A stretch of DNA of 54,623 bases from an uncultured Pelagibacteraceae bacterium (GTDB taxonomy: Bacteria > Pseudomonadota > Alphaproteobacteria > Pelagibacterales > Pelagibacteraceae). Shown in pieces: positions 35,973 through 46,258 of the stretch. The stretch lies in the NCBI GenBank assembly GCA_902523615.1, contig CABYZW010000006.1, positions 1 through 54,623 on the forward strand. The letters are read 5' to 3'. The notes below the pieces were generated by a model. It was not told the origin of the DNA. It saw only the letters and a program-made list of their open reading frames with translations, and made no database searches. Every line of letters starts with the position of its first letter. The first letter of the stretch is position 1. The position numbers and the translations under genes were made by a program.

Positions 35973-37303
35973 TTTATTATTTTTTGTTCTTTTATAATTT
36001 TGATAATATCGACTAAATTAATTTTTTTTGATTCTTTATTTATTTCTCTGAATTCTAGTAAATCTCCATCAGTTTGTTTTCCTATAATAATCTGAAAAGG
36101 AGCTCCTATTAGGTTCATTTTTTTAATTTTTGATGAAAAATTCTCGTCGGTATCGTCAATTATTGCGTCAATGTTATTTTTAATTAATTCTATATTAATT
36201 CTATTAGCTTTATCTAAAGCAGAAAAATCATTTTTATTAATCATAGGAATAATTGAAATATCATATGGAGCAATAGAAATTGGCCATTTCATGATTTCAT
36301 TCTTTTCGTCATATTTTGCCTCAATAATTGCCCCTACTAATCTGGATACACCTATTCCGTAAGATCCCATTTTTACAAAATCCTTTTTTCCTCCAGATAA
36401 ATCAACTGAAGCTCCCATAGATCTAGAATACTTATCTCCAAAATAAAAAATATGCCCTACCTCTATTCCTTTGGTCTTAAGGCGGTTTGGTTCAGAAACT
36501 TTTTTTTCAAATTCATTCTTATTGAATTTTTCGTCTGTTACTGAATAAAATTGTTCATATCGATTTCTTAAATCTTTAAGAGATTTTTTTTCTAATTTTG
36601 TCCCAGTGCTGTCTAAATCAAAGATTCTTTTATCAGTATAAATTTTACTTTCACCAGTTTCAGCAAGAATTATGAATTCATGAGAAAGATTTCCACCTAT
36701 AGGTCCTGTATCTGCAGCCATAGGTATCGCTGTAAGATTTAATCTTTTAAATGTTTTTAAATAAGATAAAAAAAATTTATTGTATGAAAATAAAGCTTCT
36801 TCATCATTAATATCAAATGAATAGGCATCTTTCATATAAAATTCTCTACACCTCATAATTCCAAACCGTGGTCTAATTTCATCTCTAAATTTCCACTGAA
36901 TATGATATAAAAGTTGGGGAAGAGATTTATAAGATTTAATTGATGATCGAAATATATCCGTAACTAGTTCCTCATTAGTAGGACCATAAAGCATTTCACG
37001 ATTTTGGCGATCTTTAATTCTAAGCATCTCATCACCGTAATCCTCATACCGTCCACTCTCTTTCCATATCTCACATGATTGAATAGTTGGCATTAAAATT
37101 TCTTGAGCACCTATATTGTTTTGTTCTTCCCTTACAATTTTTTCAATTTTTTTCATTACTTTAAAGCCTAATGGTAACCATGAATAAATACCTGCTGACG
37201 ATTGTTTAATCATTCCAACTCTTAACATTAGTTGGTGAGATTTTATTTTTGCTTCTGAAGGATTATTTTTAAGAATAGGAATAAAAGATTTTGAAATATA
37301 CAT
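35969..37303 (-). CDS. proS: Proline--tRNA ligase, short alphaproteobacterial form
   Basis: Class II synthetase charging tRNA-Pro. Motif 2 lies in WKFRDEIRPRFGIMRCREFYMKDAYSFD and motif 3 in GSYGIGVSRLVGAIIE. The C-terminal anticodon-binding domain covers about residues 345-444. At 444 residues it lacks the roughly 180-residue insertion editing domain of E. coli ProS, as is usual in alphaproteobacteria. It overlaps lolC by 4 bp and follows the DUF1467 gene by 1 bp. Confidence 0.95.
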   Translation of the reverse strand: MYISKSFIPILKNNPSEAKIKSHQLMLRVGMIKQSSAGIYSWLPLGFKVMKKIEKIVREEQNNIGAQEILMPTIQSCEIWKESGRYEDYGDEMLRIKDRQNREMLYGPTNEELVTDIFRSSIKSYKSLPQLLYHIQWKFRDEIRPRFGIMRCREFYMKDAYSFDINDEEALFSYNKFFLSYLKTFKRLNLTAIPMAADTGPIGGNLSHEFIILAETGESKIYTDKRIFDLDSTGTKLEKKSLKDLRNRYEQFYSVTDEKFNKNEFEKKVSEPNRLKTKGIEVGHIFYFGDKYSRSMGASVDLSGGKKDFVKMGSYGIGVSRLVGAIIEAKYDEKNEIMKWPISIAPYDISIIPMINKNDFSALDKANRINIELIKNNIDAIIDDTDENFSSKIKKMNLIGAPFQIIIGKQTDGDLLEFREINKESKKINLVDIIKIIKEQKIIN

Positions 37304-37304
37304 A

Positions 37305-37550
37305 TCAGACGATTATATTTCTTAAATTTAAATATTCAAATTTCATTAATAAGTAAACTATAATGAATAAAAACGTTGTTATTCCAGTGCTATAAATGAA
37401 CTTCTTAAGCATTTTAGGATTTTCAGGTGACCCAGGGTCTTCACCTTCAACCTTAATTGATTTTTTTCTTTCAACATCGATGGGTAAAATTGCAAAAAAA
37501 ACAATCCACCAGATAATAATATAGATGATTGCTAAGCCAGTTGGACTCAT
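37305..37550 (-). CDS. DUF1467 family small membrane protein
   Basis: An 81-residue protein with two membrane segments (about residues 6-23 and 50-68). The N-terminal IIYIIIWWIVFFAILPIDVERK and the central EDPGSPENPKMLKKF loop are the marks of DUF1467, a family of unknown function largely found in alphaproteobacteria. It sits in its usual place between the RNase J gene and proS, overlapping the former by one base. I cannot assign a function. Confidence 0.85.
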   Translation of the reverse strand: MSPTGLAIIYIIIWWIVFFAILPIDVERKKSIKVEGEDPGSPENPKMLKKFIYSTGITTFLFIIVYLLMKFEYLNLRNIIV

Positions 37551-39208
37551 TAAATCCTTACTAAATTAATATTAGTATACGGTCTTTTTCCTGTTTTTTC
37601 TTTTGTGAATTTTCTGCAAGCAATTTTAAGAGCATCAATTAAATTACTTTCTTGCTGTTTGTTTCCAAGTCTAAAAGATCTTGTTGTTTTTTCAATTTCA
37701 TCCTCTAACCCATAAAGAAATTCATCTTTTTCATATATGGGTAAACCTCTAAATGTAGTAACTGGATTATTATGGATATTTCCTTTGGATGTTATTAATA
37801 TAGTGACTTCCAAATATCCATTGCTACTTAAATTTTTTCTATCTTTTATTGACTGAGAGTCCTCCTCTACACTCACATTTCCATCTAAGTATAATCTTCC
37901 ACTTGGTGCTCTGTCATATACTTCAGGCACTTCACCGGGATATAATTTCACTATATCGCCATTTTCAACTTGAACAGGATGAGGCACCTGCATTTCTTTA
38001 GCAAAATTTATGTGTTCTATCATGTGTCTATGCTCTCCATGAACAGGGATTACACATTTTGGTTTAACCCATTGATACATATCCTTAAGATCTTCACGAT
38101 TTGGATGTCCCGAAACATGTATAAACTCCGTCTCTTCTGAGATAACCTCAATTCCATCTTTTACCAATTGATTATGTAATTTATAAAGTTTTTTCTCATT
38201 TCCTGGAATAATCTTTGACGAAAAGATTACTGCATCGCCTTTTTCAATAAAAACATCAGGATGAGTGTAATTTGAAATTCTCATCATTGCACCCATTGGT
38301 TCACCTTGACTGCCCGTGCACAAATAAACTATTTTTTCCCTAGCAAAATTTTTAGCTTCTCTTGAATCAATTGGATCAATAGTATTTTGTAAATACCCAC
38401 ATTGCCTTGCTGCTTTGTAAATTATATGCATAGATCTTCCAACTAGTGAAATATGTCTTCCAGTTTGCTCAGCACAATAAAAAGCTGTCTCCATTCTAGC
38501 AACGTTTGAGGCAAAAGATGTTATAATTACTCTTTTTTTTAATCGACCCATTATGTTTAATAAATTTTTTCTAACATCTAACTCTGAACCTGATCTGCCT
38601 GCACTAAAAACATTTGTTGAGTCACAAATCATTGCTAGTACACCTTCGTCACCTATTTCCTTTAACCTTTTCGCATTTATTTCGTCACCTATCAGGGGAT
38701 TTGGATCAACCTTCCAGTCACCAGTATGTAAAACAACACCTGCTGGAGTTTTTATTCTTAAACCATTAGGTTCTAAAATAGAATGTGTTAGAGTAATGTA
38801 CTCTATTTCAAAATCTTCCAATAGCACATTTCCATTTAACTCAACTATTTGTAAATCTTTTGTTATATCAATGTGTTTTTCTTTAAATTTTTCTTTAATT
38901 AATACAGCAGTAAATGGAGTTGCAAAAATCTTACATTTTAATTTTGGCCATAAGTGTGCAATTGCTCCAATATGATCTTCATGTGCGTGAGTTAATATTA
39001 TTCCTAATAAATTATCTTTTCTTTCAACAATAAATCCAGGATCTGGATATATAAGATCAATGCCTGGTATAGTATCATCGGCAAAAGTGACTCCAATATC
39101 GACCATTATCCATTTATGATTTCCAGGCTCACCATAACCGAAAAGATTCATGTTCATTCCAATTTCACCTGAACCGCCTAGTGGGCAAAATAATAATTCT
39201 TTTTTCAT
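37550..39208 (-). CDS. rnj: Ribonuclease J
   Basis: Metallo-beta-lactamase/beta-CASP ribonuclease with 5'-exonuclease and endonuclease activity on mRNA and rRNA. The metal-binding HAHEDHIGAI motif is at about residues 75-84; further ligands are in LHTGDWKVDP and GHPNREDLKDMYQW. The beta-CASP part contains SFASNVARMETAF, the TGSQGEPMGAM loop and IPVHGEHRHM. The length of 552 is normal. RNase J is known in alphaproteobacteria such as Sinorhizobium and sits downstream of coaX there as here. Confidence 0.92.
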   Translation of the reverse strand: MKKELLFCPLGGSGEIGMNMNLFGYGEPGNHKWIMVDIGVTFADDTIPGIDLIYPDPGFIVERKDNLLGIILTHAHEDHIGAIAHLWPKLKCKIFATPFTAVLIKEKFKEKHIDITKDLQIVELNGNVLLEDFEIEYITLTHSILEPNGLRIKTPAGVVLHTGDWKVDPNPLIGDEINAKRLKEIGDEGVLAMICDSTNVFSAGRSGSELDVRKNLLNIMGRLKKRVIITSFASNVARMETAFYCAEQTGRHISLVGRSMHIIYKAARQCGYLQNTIDPIDSREAKNFAREKIVYLCTGSQGEPMGAMMRISNYTHPDVFIEKGDAVIFSSKIIPGNEKKLYKLHNQLVKDGIEVISEETEFIHVSGHPNREDLKDMYQWVKPKCVIPVHGEHRHMIEHINFAKEMQVPHPVQVENGDIVKLYPGEVPEVYDRAPSGRLYLDGNVSVEEDSQSIKDRKNLSSNGYLEVTILITSKGNIHNNPVTTFRGLPIYEKDEFLYGLEDEIEKTTRSFRLGNKQQESNLIDALKIACRKFTKEKTGKRPYTNINLVRI

Positions 39209-39955
39209 TTATTTTATTAACTTAGTAATTTTAATTAATCCTTTAATTGTGATATCTTTATTCTGTATTACATGAGTCTTTAATGATTTTCTAAACAAAT
39301 CAGAGTAACCACCAGTTATTACAAGTTTGAAAGATTTTCTAGTTTCTTTCTTAATCAAATTAATAATATTGTCAATTAGTCCTATATAACCCCAAAAAAA
39401 ACCTGAGCGCACTGCTGAAATTGTGTTGTTACCAACTATATTTCTTATCTTTTTTAAATTAATTTTAGGTATCAATGAGGCTTTGTCCGACAAAGTATCA
39501 AGTGAAATTTTAACTCCTGGAGCTATTATACCTCCTCTATAATATTTTTTTTCAACTACATCAAATGTGGTGGCAGTGCCAAAATCCAAAATTATAAAAT
39601 TATCTTTATCATTTTGTAAACTAATTGCATTAGCTAAACGATCTGAACCAGCCTGTTTATAATTAACTTTTATTTTAATTAATGAACTTAAATTAAGGTT
39701 TTTAATCTCATAACATCTAATTTTTGTTTTTTTTTGAAAATATCTTTTAATCAAATTGAAAGATTTTGGCACCACACTACAAAAAAGTATTTTTTCAATT
39801 TTTTTTATATCTTTAATCAAAAAATTAATTTTTTTATCCAAATTTTGATTATTGATATCTTTAGAAATTAAACTTGTTCTTTTTAAAATTCTGTCTTTTT
39901 TGTTGACTAAAAATATCTTTGTATCAGAATTTCCAATATCACCTAAAATATACAT
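39209..39955 (-). CDS. coaX: Type III pantothenate kinase
   Basis: First enzyme of coenzyme A synthesis. ASKHA-fold signatures are ILGDIGNSDTKIFLV at the N-terminus (phosphate loop with catalytic Asp), AGSDRLANAISLQ, ILDFGTATTFDVV and GGIIAPGVKISLDTL. The C-terminal VITGGYSDL is also conserved. The length of 248 is typical. It is sandwiched between birA and rnj with 4 bp and no spacing, respectively. Confidence 0.93.
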   Translation of the reverse strand: MYILGDIGNSDTKIFLVNKKDRILKRTSLISKDINNQNLDKKINFLIKDIKKIEKILFCSVVPKSFNLIKRYFQKKTKIRCYEIKNLNLSSLIKIKVNYKQAGSDRLANAISLQNDKDNFIILDFGTATTFDVVEKKYYRGGIIAPGVKISLDTLSDKASLIPKINLKKIRNIVGNNTISAVRSGFFWGYIGLIDNIINLIKKETRKSFKLVITGGYSDLFRKSLKTHVIQNKDITIKGLIKITKLIK

Positions 39956-39959
39956 ATAA

Positions 39960-40502
39960 CTATTTATTTTTTTTATGTTTGTAAATCTTTAAATTTTTTT
40001 CAAAAATTTTTTTTAATTCTATCTCAATATATTTTTTTGAAATTTTTTTATTAATTAAATCATTTAAATTAGTAGTTGGATAGTTACTAATTACAGGGTT
40101 TTTTATCAAATTAATGCCAATTCCAAGGATTAAAAATTTTTCATTTTGTTTGTTTATTATCTCTTGGAGAATTCCACAAATTTTTTTTCCCTTAATTAAT
40201 AAATCATTTGGTTTTTTATATACAACTCTCTTTTTGTAATATTTTGAAATTATTTTTTTTACTAACATACAATTTAATTTGGTAATTTTAGTTATAGTTA
40301 AATCCATATTTTCTAAATTATAAAAAAAACTTACAAACAAATTTCCTTTAAAAGAAATCCATTTTCTTCCGTACTGCCCACGTCCATTACTTTGGCTCTC
40401 AGCAATTATCATTCCATATTTTAAATTGGAACTTTTAACTACTCTTATGGCTGTATCATTCGTGCTTTTTATCCTTTTAAATCTTAAAATTTTAAATTTC
40501 AT
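39960..40502 (-). CDS. birA: Biotin--[acetyl-CoA-carboxylase] ligase, minimal form
   Basis: Attaches biotin to the carboxyl carrier protein. STNDTA near residue 13, the biotin/AMP loop ESQSNGRGQYGRKW (residues about 35-48) and GNLFVSFFYNL are clear. The lysine-bearing motif reads YKKPNDLLIKGKKICGILQE where KWPND is usual, so the Trp is replaced by Lys. LGIGINL follows. At 180 residues it lacks both the N-terminal DNA-binding domain and the C-terminal SH3-like domain of larger BirA, so it should not be a repressor. It overlaps nuoN by one base, the usual context. Confidence 0.88.
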   Translation of the reverse strand: MKFKILRFKRIKSTNDTAIRVVKSSNLKYGMIIAESQSNGRGQYGRKWISFKGNLFVSFFYNLENMDLTITKITKLNCMLVKKIISKYYKKRVVYKKPNDLLIKGKKICGILQEIINKQNEKFLILGIGINLIKNPVISNYPTTNLNDLINKKISKKYIEIELKKIFEKNLKIYKHKKNK

Positions 40503-41920
40503 TAAATTATGTTAATTCTGGAAACTACTTCTATTAATTGACTAGGAAATATGAAGTATATCAGGATTAACAATGTAGATGCTGTTAAAGAAAATTTTAA
40601 CCAAAAACCATGATCAGTATCATATTTTTCTTTCTGCTCATCAAAATACATAATTTTAATTATTCTTAAATAATAAAAAGCTGCAACAACTGTTGATAAT
40701 AAACCTACAATTGCCAAAAAATACATTGATTGTTCAATTACTGCTTTAAAAACATAAAACTTGGCAAAAAAACCAGCTAAAGGAGGAATGCCAGCTAATG
40801 AGAATAAAATAATAAGTAATGACAATGCTAGCATTGGATGATTTTTGGACAAACCCGACAAATCGTCTATTTTTTCAAAATATTTATTATTTCGTTTCAA
40901 CATTAACAAGCATGAAAATAATCCTAAGTTCATGAGTACATATATTGTTATGTAAATTACTGAACTTTGAATTCCATCATTAGTAGCCGCTGCTAAGCCG
41001 GCTAGTGCGTAACCAACATGTCCTATAGAACTATAAGCAACAAGTCTTTTCAAATTTGTTTGCCCTATAGCTGCAATAGCCCCAAACAGCATTGATGCGA
41101 TCGATAAAAAAATTAAAATCATTTGCCACTGATCAATCAAATTTAAAAATGGCACATATAAAAATCTTATAAATACTGTCAGTGCTGCAATTTTTGGAAC
41201 CATGGTAAAAAATAATGTCACTGAAGTTGGTGAACCTTCATAAACATCAGGAGCCCACATATGAAAAGGAACAGCAGAAATCTTAAACGCCAGTCCTACT
41301 AAAATAAATACAATACCAAACGTCAAAGCATACTCATTTGAATTTAATTGATTAGCTATTACATTAAAATTGGTAGAGCCTGTAAATCCATATATTAAAG
41401 AACAACCATATAACAACAAACCGGATGATAACGCACTCAAAACAAAATATTTAAGTCCCGCCTCAGAAGATTTGATTTGATCTCTATTAAATGTAGCTAA
41501 AACGTATAAAGCCAAAGACTGAAGCTCAAGACCCATATAAAATACAATTAAGTCATTAGAATTAATCATAACCATCATTCCTAATACAGAGCTTAAAATT
41601 AATATTGGATACTCAATCTTAAAAATTTGAAAAGTTTTAAGATAGTTAGAAGAAATGATTAAGACTAAGAAAGCAGCTAGCAAAGTGATTATCTTCATCA
41701 AAGAAGATAGATAATCAATGACTATACTGTTATCAAATAATTTTGTTTCGTTAATGCCAATTGTTTCATTAAAAGTAATAACAGCCGTTATAATCAAAAC
41801 AGCTAAAGAAAGATTCTGAACAAGTCTTGGGCTATTATTTTTAAAAACACCTAATATTAATAAAAACATTATCGAAAGTGATAAAAATATTTCGGGTAAT
41901 ACTAATTGTAAATTTTCCAT
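40502..41920 (-). CDS. nuoN: NADH-quinone oxidoreductase subunit N
   Basis: Antiporter-like, proton-pumping membrane subunit of Complex I. About 13-14 membrane helices are predicted. The conserved Glu of the helix pair appears in YMGLELQSLALYVL, with lysines in the discontinuous helix regions (GLKYFVLSALSSGLLLYG, LAFKISAVPFHMWAPDVYEGSP) and NLKRLVAYSSIGHVGYALAG. The length of 472 is typical. It is the last gene of the operon. Confidence 0.96.
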   Translation of the reverse strand: MENLQLVLPEIFLSLSIMFLLILGVFKNNSPRLVQNLSLAVLIITAVITFNETIGINETKLFDNSIVIDYLSSLMKIITLLAAFLVLIISSNYLKTFQIFKIEYPILILSSVLGMMVMINSNDLIVFYMGLELQSLALYVLATFNRDQIKSSEAGLKYFVLSALSSGLLLYGCSLIYGFTGSTNFNVIANQLNSNEYALTFGIVFILVGLAFKISAVPFHMWAPDVYEGSPTSVTLFFTMVPKIAALTVFIRFLYVPFLNLIDQWQMILIFLSIASMLFGAIAAIGQTNLKRLVAYSSIGHVGYALAGLAAATNDGIQSSVIYITIYVLMNLGLFSCLLMLKRNNKYFEKIDDLSGLSKNHPMLALSLLIILFSLAGIPPLAGFFAKFYVFKAVIEQSMYFLAIVGLLSTVVAAFYYLRIIKIMYFDEQKEKYDTDHGFWLKFSLTASTLLILIYFIFPSQLIEVVSRINII

Positions 41921-43404
41921 TAAGTTTTACTTACTAGTTCAAAGTTATATTGATCAATTAAATCTGATATAGAAACTTCAATTGTATTAATTAAAGGATC
42001 TGGATAAAATCCAAAAAATAGAGTTGGAAAAGCTAAACAAGATAAAATAAATAACTCAGATCTATTTAAATCAAACATTTGTTTTAGATCTGTATTTATT
42101 AATTTTCCAAAAACTACTCTTTTGTATAACCAAAGCATGTATGCAGCGCCAATAATTACCCCTAGGCTAGCAATCACAGCTACTAAAAAATTATCCTTAA
42201 ATGCACCCATCAAAATCAAAAACTCCCCAACAAAACCACTTGTTCCAGGTAGTCCAAGAGCTGCTAAAGTAAATAACATAAATAAAATAGAATATTTTGG
42301 AATAATAGTTACGATTCCGCCATAAGTGTTTATGAGTCTTGAATGCATTCTGTCATAAACAACACCAACACATAAAAAAAGCGCTGCAGAAACTATTCCA
42401 TGACTGATCATCTGAATAATACTTCCTTCAATACCTTGTTGCTGAATTGTAAAAATTCCCAAAGTAACGTAACCCATATGTGCAACTGATGAATAAGCGA
42501 TAAGCTTTTTCATGTCTTCCTGCATTAAAGCTATGAAAGAAGTAAAAATAATCGCAATTACACTTAGTGTATAAATTAGTGGAGTGAAGATTTCTGATGC
42601 TACAGGAAATAATCCAAGAGAAAATCTTATAAAACCATAACCGGCCATTTTTAATAATATAGCTGCTAATAAAACAGATCCTGCTGTTGGTGCTTCAACA
42701 TGTGCATCTGGTAACCATGTATGAACTGGCCACATAGGAGTTTTAACTGCAAAAGAACTAAAAAAAGCAAACCATAAAATATTTTGATACCTTATATCAA
42801 TTCCAGAATTATAGAGTTCAACTACATCTGTAGTTCCATTCAACCAATAAATTGTAATTATGGCTACCAACATTAGGACTGAACCAAGCAAAGTGTACAA
42901 AAAAAATTTAAATGCAGAATAAACTCTTCTAGCTCCACCCCATATACCAATAATCAAAAACATTGGAATTAAACCTGCCTCAAAAAATAAATAAAAAATG
43001 ACAAGGTCTAAAGAACAGAATACACCAATCATAAAAGACTCCATTATAAGTACAGCTATCAAAAATTCACTTAATCTCTCTTTGATTGAGTTATTTACAG
43101 ATATAATGCAAAGGGGTGTTATAAATGTTGTGAGTAAAATAAACAAAATTGAAATACCATCAATACCTACCTTATAATTTATTATATCTTTAATCCAAAT
43201 TCTTTCTTCAACAAATTGAAACTCTGAGGTTGTTGGATCAAATAATATCCATAGATAAATTGATAAAAAAAAATTTACTGCTGAAGTAAATAAAGCAACA
43301 TATTTTCCAGTAAAATTATTTTTTTTATCACTTTTGGTAAAAAATAAAAATAAAGCTCCAATTGATGGTAACAAAATTAAAGATGAGAGAATAGGAAAGT
43401 TCAT
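41920..43404 (-). CDS. nuoM: NADH-quinone oxidoreductase subunit M
   Basis: Antiporter-like Complex I subunit with about 14 membrane helices. Signatures are VIFYLFFEAGLIPMFLIIGIWGG with the key Glu, FAVKTPMWPVHTWLPDAHVEAPTAGS, and MKKLIAYSSVAHMGYVTLG. The C-terminus has LGLPGTSGFVGEFLILMG. The length of 494 is normal. It overlaps its operon neighbours by one base on each side. Confidence 0.97.
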   Translation of the reverse strand: MNFPILSSLILLPSIGALFLFFTKSDKKNNFTGKYVALFTSAVNFFLSIYLWILFDPTTSEFQFVEERIWIKDIINYKVGIDGISILFILLTTFITPLCIISVNNSIKERLSEFLIAVLIMESFMIGVFCSLDLVIFYLFFEAGLIPMFLIIGIWGGARRVYSAFKFFLYTLLGSVLMLVAIITIYWLNGTTDVVELYNSGIDIRYQNILWFAFFSSFAVKTPMWPVHTWLPDAHVEAPTAGSVLLAAILLKMAGYGFIRFSLGLFPVASEIFTPLIYTLSVIAIIFTSFIALMQEDMKKLIAYSSVAHMGYVTLGIFTIQQQGIEGSIIQMISHGIVSAALFLCVGVVYDRMHSRLINTYGGIVTIIPKYSILFMLFTLAALGLPGTSGFVGEFLILMGAFKDNFLVAVIASLGVIIGAAYMLWLYKRVVFGKLINTDLKQMFDLNRSELFILSCLAFPTLFFGFYPDPLINTIEVSISDLIDQYNFELVSKT

Positions 43405-45317
43405 TATTTTACAATTAAGAATGTTAATAAAGCAGAAAAACCAAGTAACATTACAAAGGCATATTGATATATGTAACCACTTTGAAATTTATTAGCTTTT
43501 ATTGAAATTTTTTTGATCATCGAGGAAATACCATCTGGACCAAACCCATCTATAATTTTTAAATCAAAGAATTTCCATAAAAATAAACCTAATTTTTTTG
43601 ACGGTTTAACAAATAAAACATCGTAAAGTTCATCAAAATACCATTTATTTAATAAAAACTGATAAAGCGGTTGATTTATATTAGCTAATTGTTCAGGTAA
43701 ACTTCTATTTTTGACGAATAAATAATATGCTAGTGGAATAGATAATATTACCAAAGTTGGAGTAAGTAATAAAAACCATAACGGTGGATGATCAATGCTT
43801 AATGGTTTTAGAAAAAATATTGATTCTCGCCAAAAGTTATTTAAACCCTCATAACCGATAAATAATTCTTTAAATAAAAACCCTGCAAATATTGCACCAA
43901 TTGATAATAAAACTAGAGGTATTAACATCACGATAGGAGACTCGTGTGTCTCATCTATCTTTATCGCTTTATTATTATAATCACCATGAAAAGTTTTAAA
44001 AATTAATCTCCAAGAATAAATTGATGTAAGAAATGCTGTAAAAATACCTATGCCAGCAGCATAATAACCCGTTGTATTCCCTTTTAAATAAGCAAATTCA
44101 ATTATTGCATCTTTAGAATAAAAACCTGACAAAAATGGAAACCCAGTTAAAGCTAAAGTTCCTATTATCATTAGTGAATAAGTGTATGGAATTTTTTTCC
44201 ACACCCCACCCATATTATTTATATTTTGTTCGTCTTTAAAAGCATGAATAACTGAACCGGATCCTAAAAATAATAGGGCTTTAAAAAACGCGTGAGTGAA
44301 TAGATGAAACATTGCGACATTATATGCTCCCACTCCAGTGGCAAAAAACATATAACCTAATTGGCTACAAGTAGAATACGCAATTATTTTTTTAATATCA
44401 TTTTGTACCAAGGCTACAGTTGCAGCAAAGAATGCTGTGCTCATGCCAATCACTGTAATAATATTTAAAGCTAAATCAGAGTATTCATAAATCGGTGAAC
44501 ACCTAACAACTAGAAAAACTCCTGCTGTTACCATTGTAGCGGCATGAATTAAAGCAGAAACAGGCGTTGGCCCTTCCATAGCGTCTGGTAACCAGGTATG
44601 AAGTAAAATTTGTGCTGATTTACCCATCGCGCCAATGAATAAAAGTAAGCAAATCAAATCTACAGCATTAAATGTGATACCTAAAAATATCAAGTTTTTA
44701 TCTGTAATGTTTGAAATTTTTTCAAAAACTTCTGAATAATTTACAGTTCCAAATAAATAAAAAATTAAAAATATTCCTAGAGCAAACCCAAAATCACCCA
44801 CTCTATTTACTACAAATGCTTTAATTGCTGCTTTGTTAGCTGATTCTTTTTTAAACCAAAATCCTATTAAAAAATAAGAACATAAACCTACACCTTCCCA
44901 ACCAAAAAATAATTGAATAAAATTATCTGCAGTAACTAACATCAGCATTGCAAATGTAAATAAAGATAAGTAAGCCATAAATCTTGGTTTGTGCTGGTCG
45001 TGAGACATATATCCAATTGAGTAAATATGAACTAAAGCAGAAACTGATGTAACAACAACCAACATCACAGCAGATAAAGAGTCAATCTTCATTGACCAAT
45101 TTACTTCAAGCGATCCGGAGCTGATCCATTTTGCTATTATTATATTCTCTTGATATTGATTAACAACCACCTCATAAAAAACTAGGGCAGAAAAAATTGC
45201 TGATATAGATACCAATAGGCTAGTAATAATTTCTGAATTTCTGTCTCCTATCAGTTTTCCAAAGAAACCAGATATTATTGAAGCTATTAAAGGTAAAGCT
45301 ATAATTGAAATTTCCAT
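43404..45317 (-). CDS. nuoL: NADH-quinone oxidoreductase subunit L
   Basis: Distal antiporter-like subunit with the long lateral helix at its C-terminus. Motifs are FFGWEGVGLCSYFLIGFW (conserved Glu), SAQILLHTWLPDAMEGPTPVSALIHAATMVTAG and IKKIIAYSTCSQLGYMFFATG, and FLSGFYSKDAII further on. The lateral-arm region is near residues 530-590 and a last membrane segment closes the protein. The length of 637 is typical. Confidence 0.97.
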   Translation of the reverse strand: MEISIIALPLIASIISGFFGKLIGDRNSEIITSLLVSISAIFSALVFYEVVVNQYQENIIIAKWISSGSLEVNWSMKIDSLSAVMLVVVTSVSALVHIYSIGYMSHDQHKPRFMAYLSLFTFAMLMLVTADNFIQLFFGWEGVGLCSYFLIGFWFKKESANKAAIKAFVVNRVGDFGFALGIFLIFYLFGTVNYSEVFEKISNITDKNLIFLGITFNAVDLICLLLFIGAMGKSAQILLHTWLPDAMEGPTPVSALIHAATMVTAGVFLVVRCSPIYEYSDLALNIITVIGMSTAFFAATVALVQNDIKKIIAYSTCSQLGYMFFATGVGAYNVAMFHLFTHAFFKALLFLGSGSVIHAFKDEQNINNMGGVWKKIPYTYSLMIIGTLALTGFPFLSGFYSKDAIIEFAYLKGNTTGYYAAGIGIFTAFLTSIYSWRLIFKTFHGDYNNKAIKIDETHESPIVMLIPLVLLSIGAIFAGFLFKELFIGYEGLNNFWRESIFFLKPLSIDHPPLWFLLLTPTLVILSIPLAYYLFVKNRSLPEQLANINQPLYQFLLNKWYFDELYDVLFVKPSKKLGLFLWKFFDLKIIDGFGPDGISSMIKKISIKANKFQSGYIYQYAFVMLLGFSALLTFLIVK

Positions 45318-45318
45318 T

Positions 45319-45630
45319 TTATCCTTTTAGTTTATCTATTTCCTCCACACGAATAGTTCCAGCGTTTCGGTAATAAACAACTATTATTGCAAGTCCTATA
45401 GCTGCTTCAGCAGCTGCTACAGTTAAGATAAATAACGTAAAAACTTGTCCAGATAAATCGTCTAAATAAATTGAAAAAGAAACAAGGTTAATATTTACCG
45501 CCAATAAAATTAATTCAATACTCATTAAAATAACAATAATGTTCTTTCTATTTAAAAAGATACCAATTATACCTATAGTGAAAATTACTGCTCCCAAAGT
45601 TAGATAGTGTCCTAATCCTATTTCAATCAT
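45319..45630 (-). CDS. nuoK: NADH-quinone oxidoreductase subunit K
   Basis: Small three-helix membrane subunit. The N-terminus [30 protein letters not shown], the conserved glutamates in [12 protein letters not shown] and in [18 protein letters not shown] identify it. I set the start at ATG 45628-45630 (103 residues), overlapping the nuoJ end by 8 bp (ATGATTGA); a TTG directly upstream is in frame but less likely. Confidence 0.95.
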   Translation of the reverse strand: MIEIGLGHYLTLGAVIFTIGIIGIFLNRKNIIVILMSIELILLAVNINLVSFSIYLDDLSGQVFTLFILTVAAAEAAIGLAIIVVYYRNAGTIRVEEIDKLKG

Positions 45631-46255
45631 CAATTTTAACTCCCCTATTAGATGGGATATCTAAAACTTCTACACCTTCAGATCTTTCTCTTGAGATTTG
45701 TTTTATATAACTTTGCGTTTTAACACCTTCTCTTTGTCTAAAAGTTAAAACTATCGCCCCTATCATTGCAATAAGTAAAATCATTCCACTAATTTGAAAT
45801 ATATGGATATAATCTGTGTACAAAATCTGTCCTAGGGAGTGAGTATTGCTTATCTCACTAATTATTTTCTCATCATTTGATTTGAATAAATCTGGTTTAT
45901 ATTTCCACCCACCTATGACAATTATTAATTCAAAGAAAATTAAAACACTTATTACAAGTCCAATCGGTATATGTCTTGAGCTTTCTTTAGAAGAAAGCCA
46001 TTGATTTTTTTGTTGAGCCACATTCAGCATCATCACGACAAACAAAAATAAAACTGCTACAGCTCCTACATACACAATTAACATAATCATTCCAAGGAAC
46101 TCTGCACCTATCATTATAAAAAGACAAGATATGCTAATAAAATCTAATATTAAAAAAAAAACTGAATGTACTGTATTTTTAGAAACTGTTACCATTATTG
46201 CCGAAATAACAGCAATTATTGAAAATACGTAAAAGAATATTGCATGTGCTATCAT
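45623..46255 (-). CDS. nuoJ: NADH-quinone oxidoreductase subunit J
   Basis: Five-helix membrane subunit of the Complex I arm near the quinone channel. Family signatures are [49 protein letters not shown]. The fifth membrane segment is near residues 155-172 ([18 protein letters not shown]). The length of 210 is typical of alphaproteobacteria. There is a 3 bp gap to nuoI. Confidence 0.95.
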   Translation of the reverse strand: MIAHAIFFYVFSIIAVISAIMVTVSKNTVHSVFFLILDFISISCLFIMIGAEFLGMIMLIVYVGAVAVLFLFVVMMLNVAQQKNQWLSSKESSRHIPIGLVISVLIFFELIIVIGGWKYKPDLFKSNDEKIISEISNTHSLGQILYTDYIHIFQISGMILLIAMIGAIVLTFRQREGVKTQSYIKQISRERSEGVEVLDIPSNRGVKIDD

Positions 46256-46258
46256 TAA

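Noticed and set aside
38553..38975. Open frame of 140 codons antisense to the RNase J gene
   Set aside because: It overlaps the metal-binding core of RNase J on the other strand and shows no recognisable domain.
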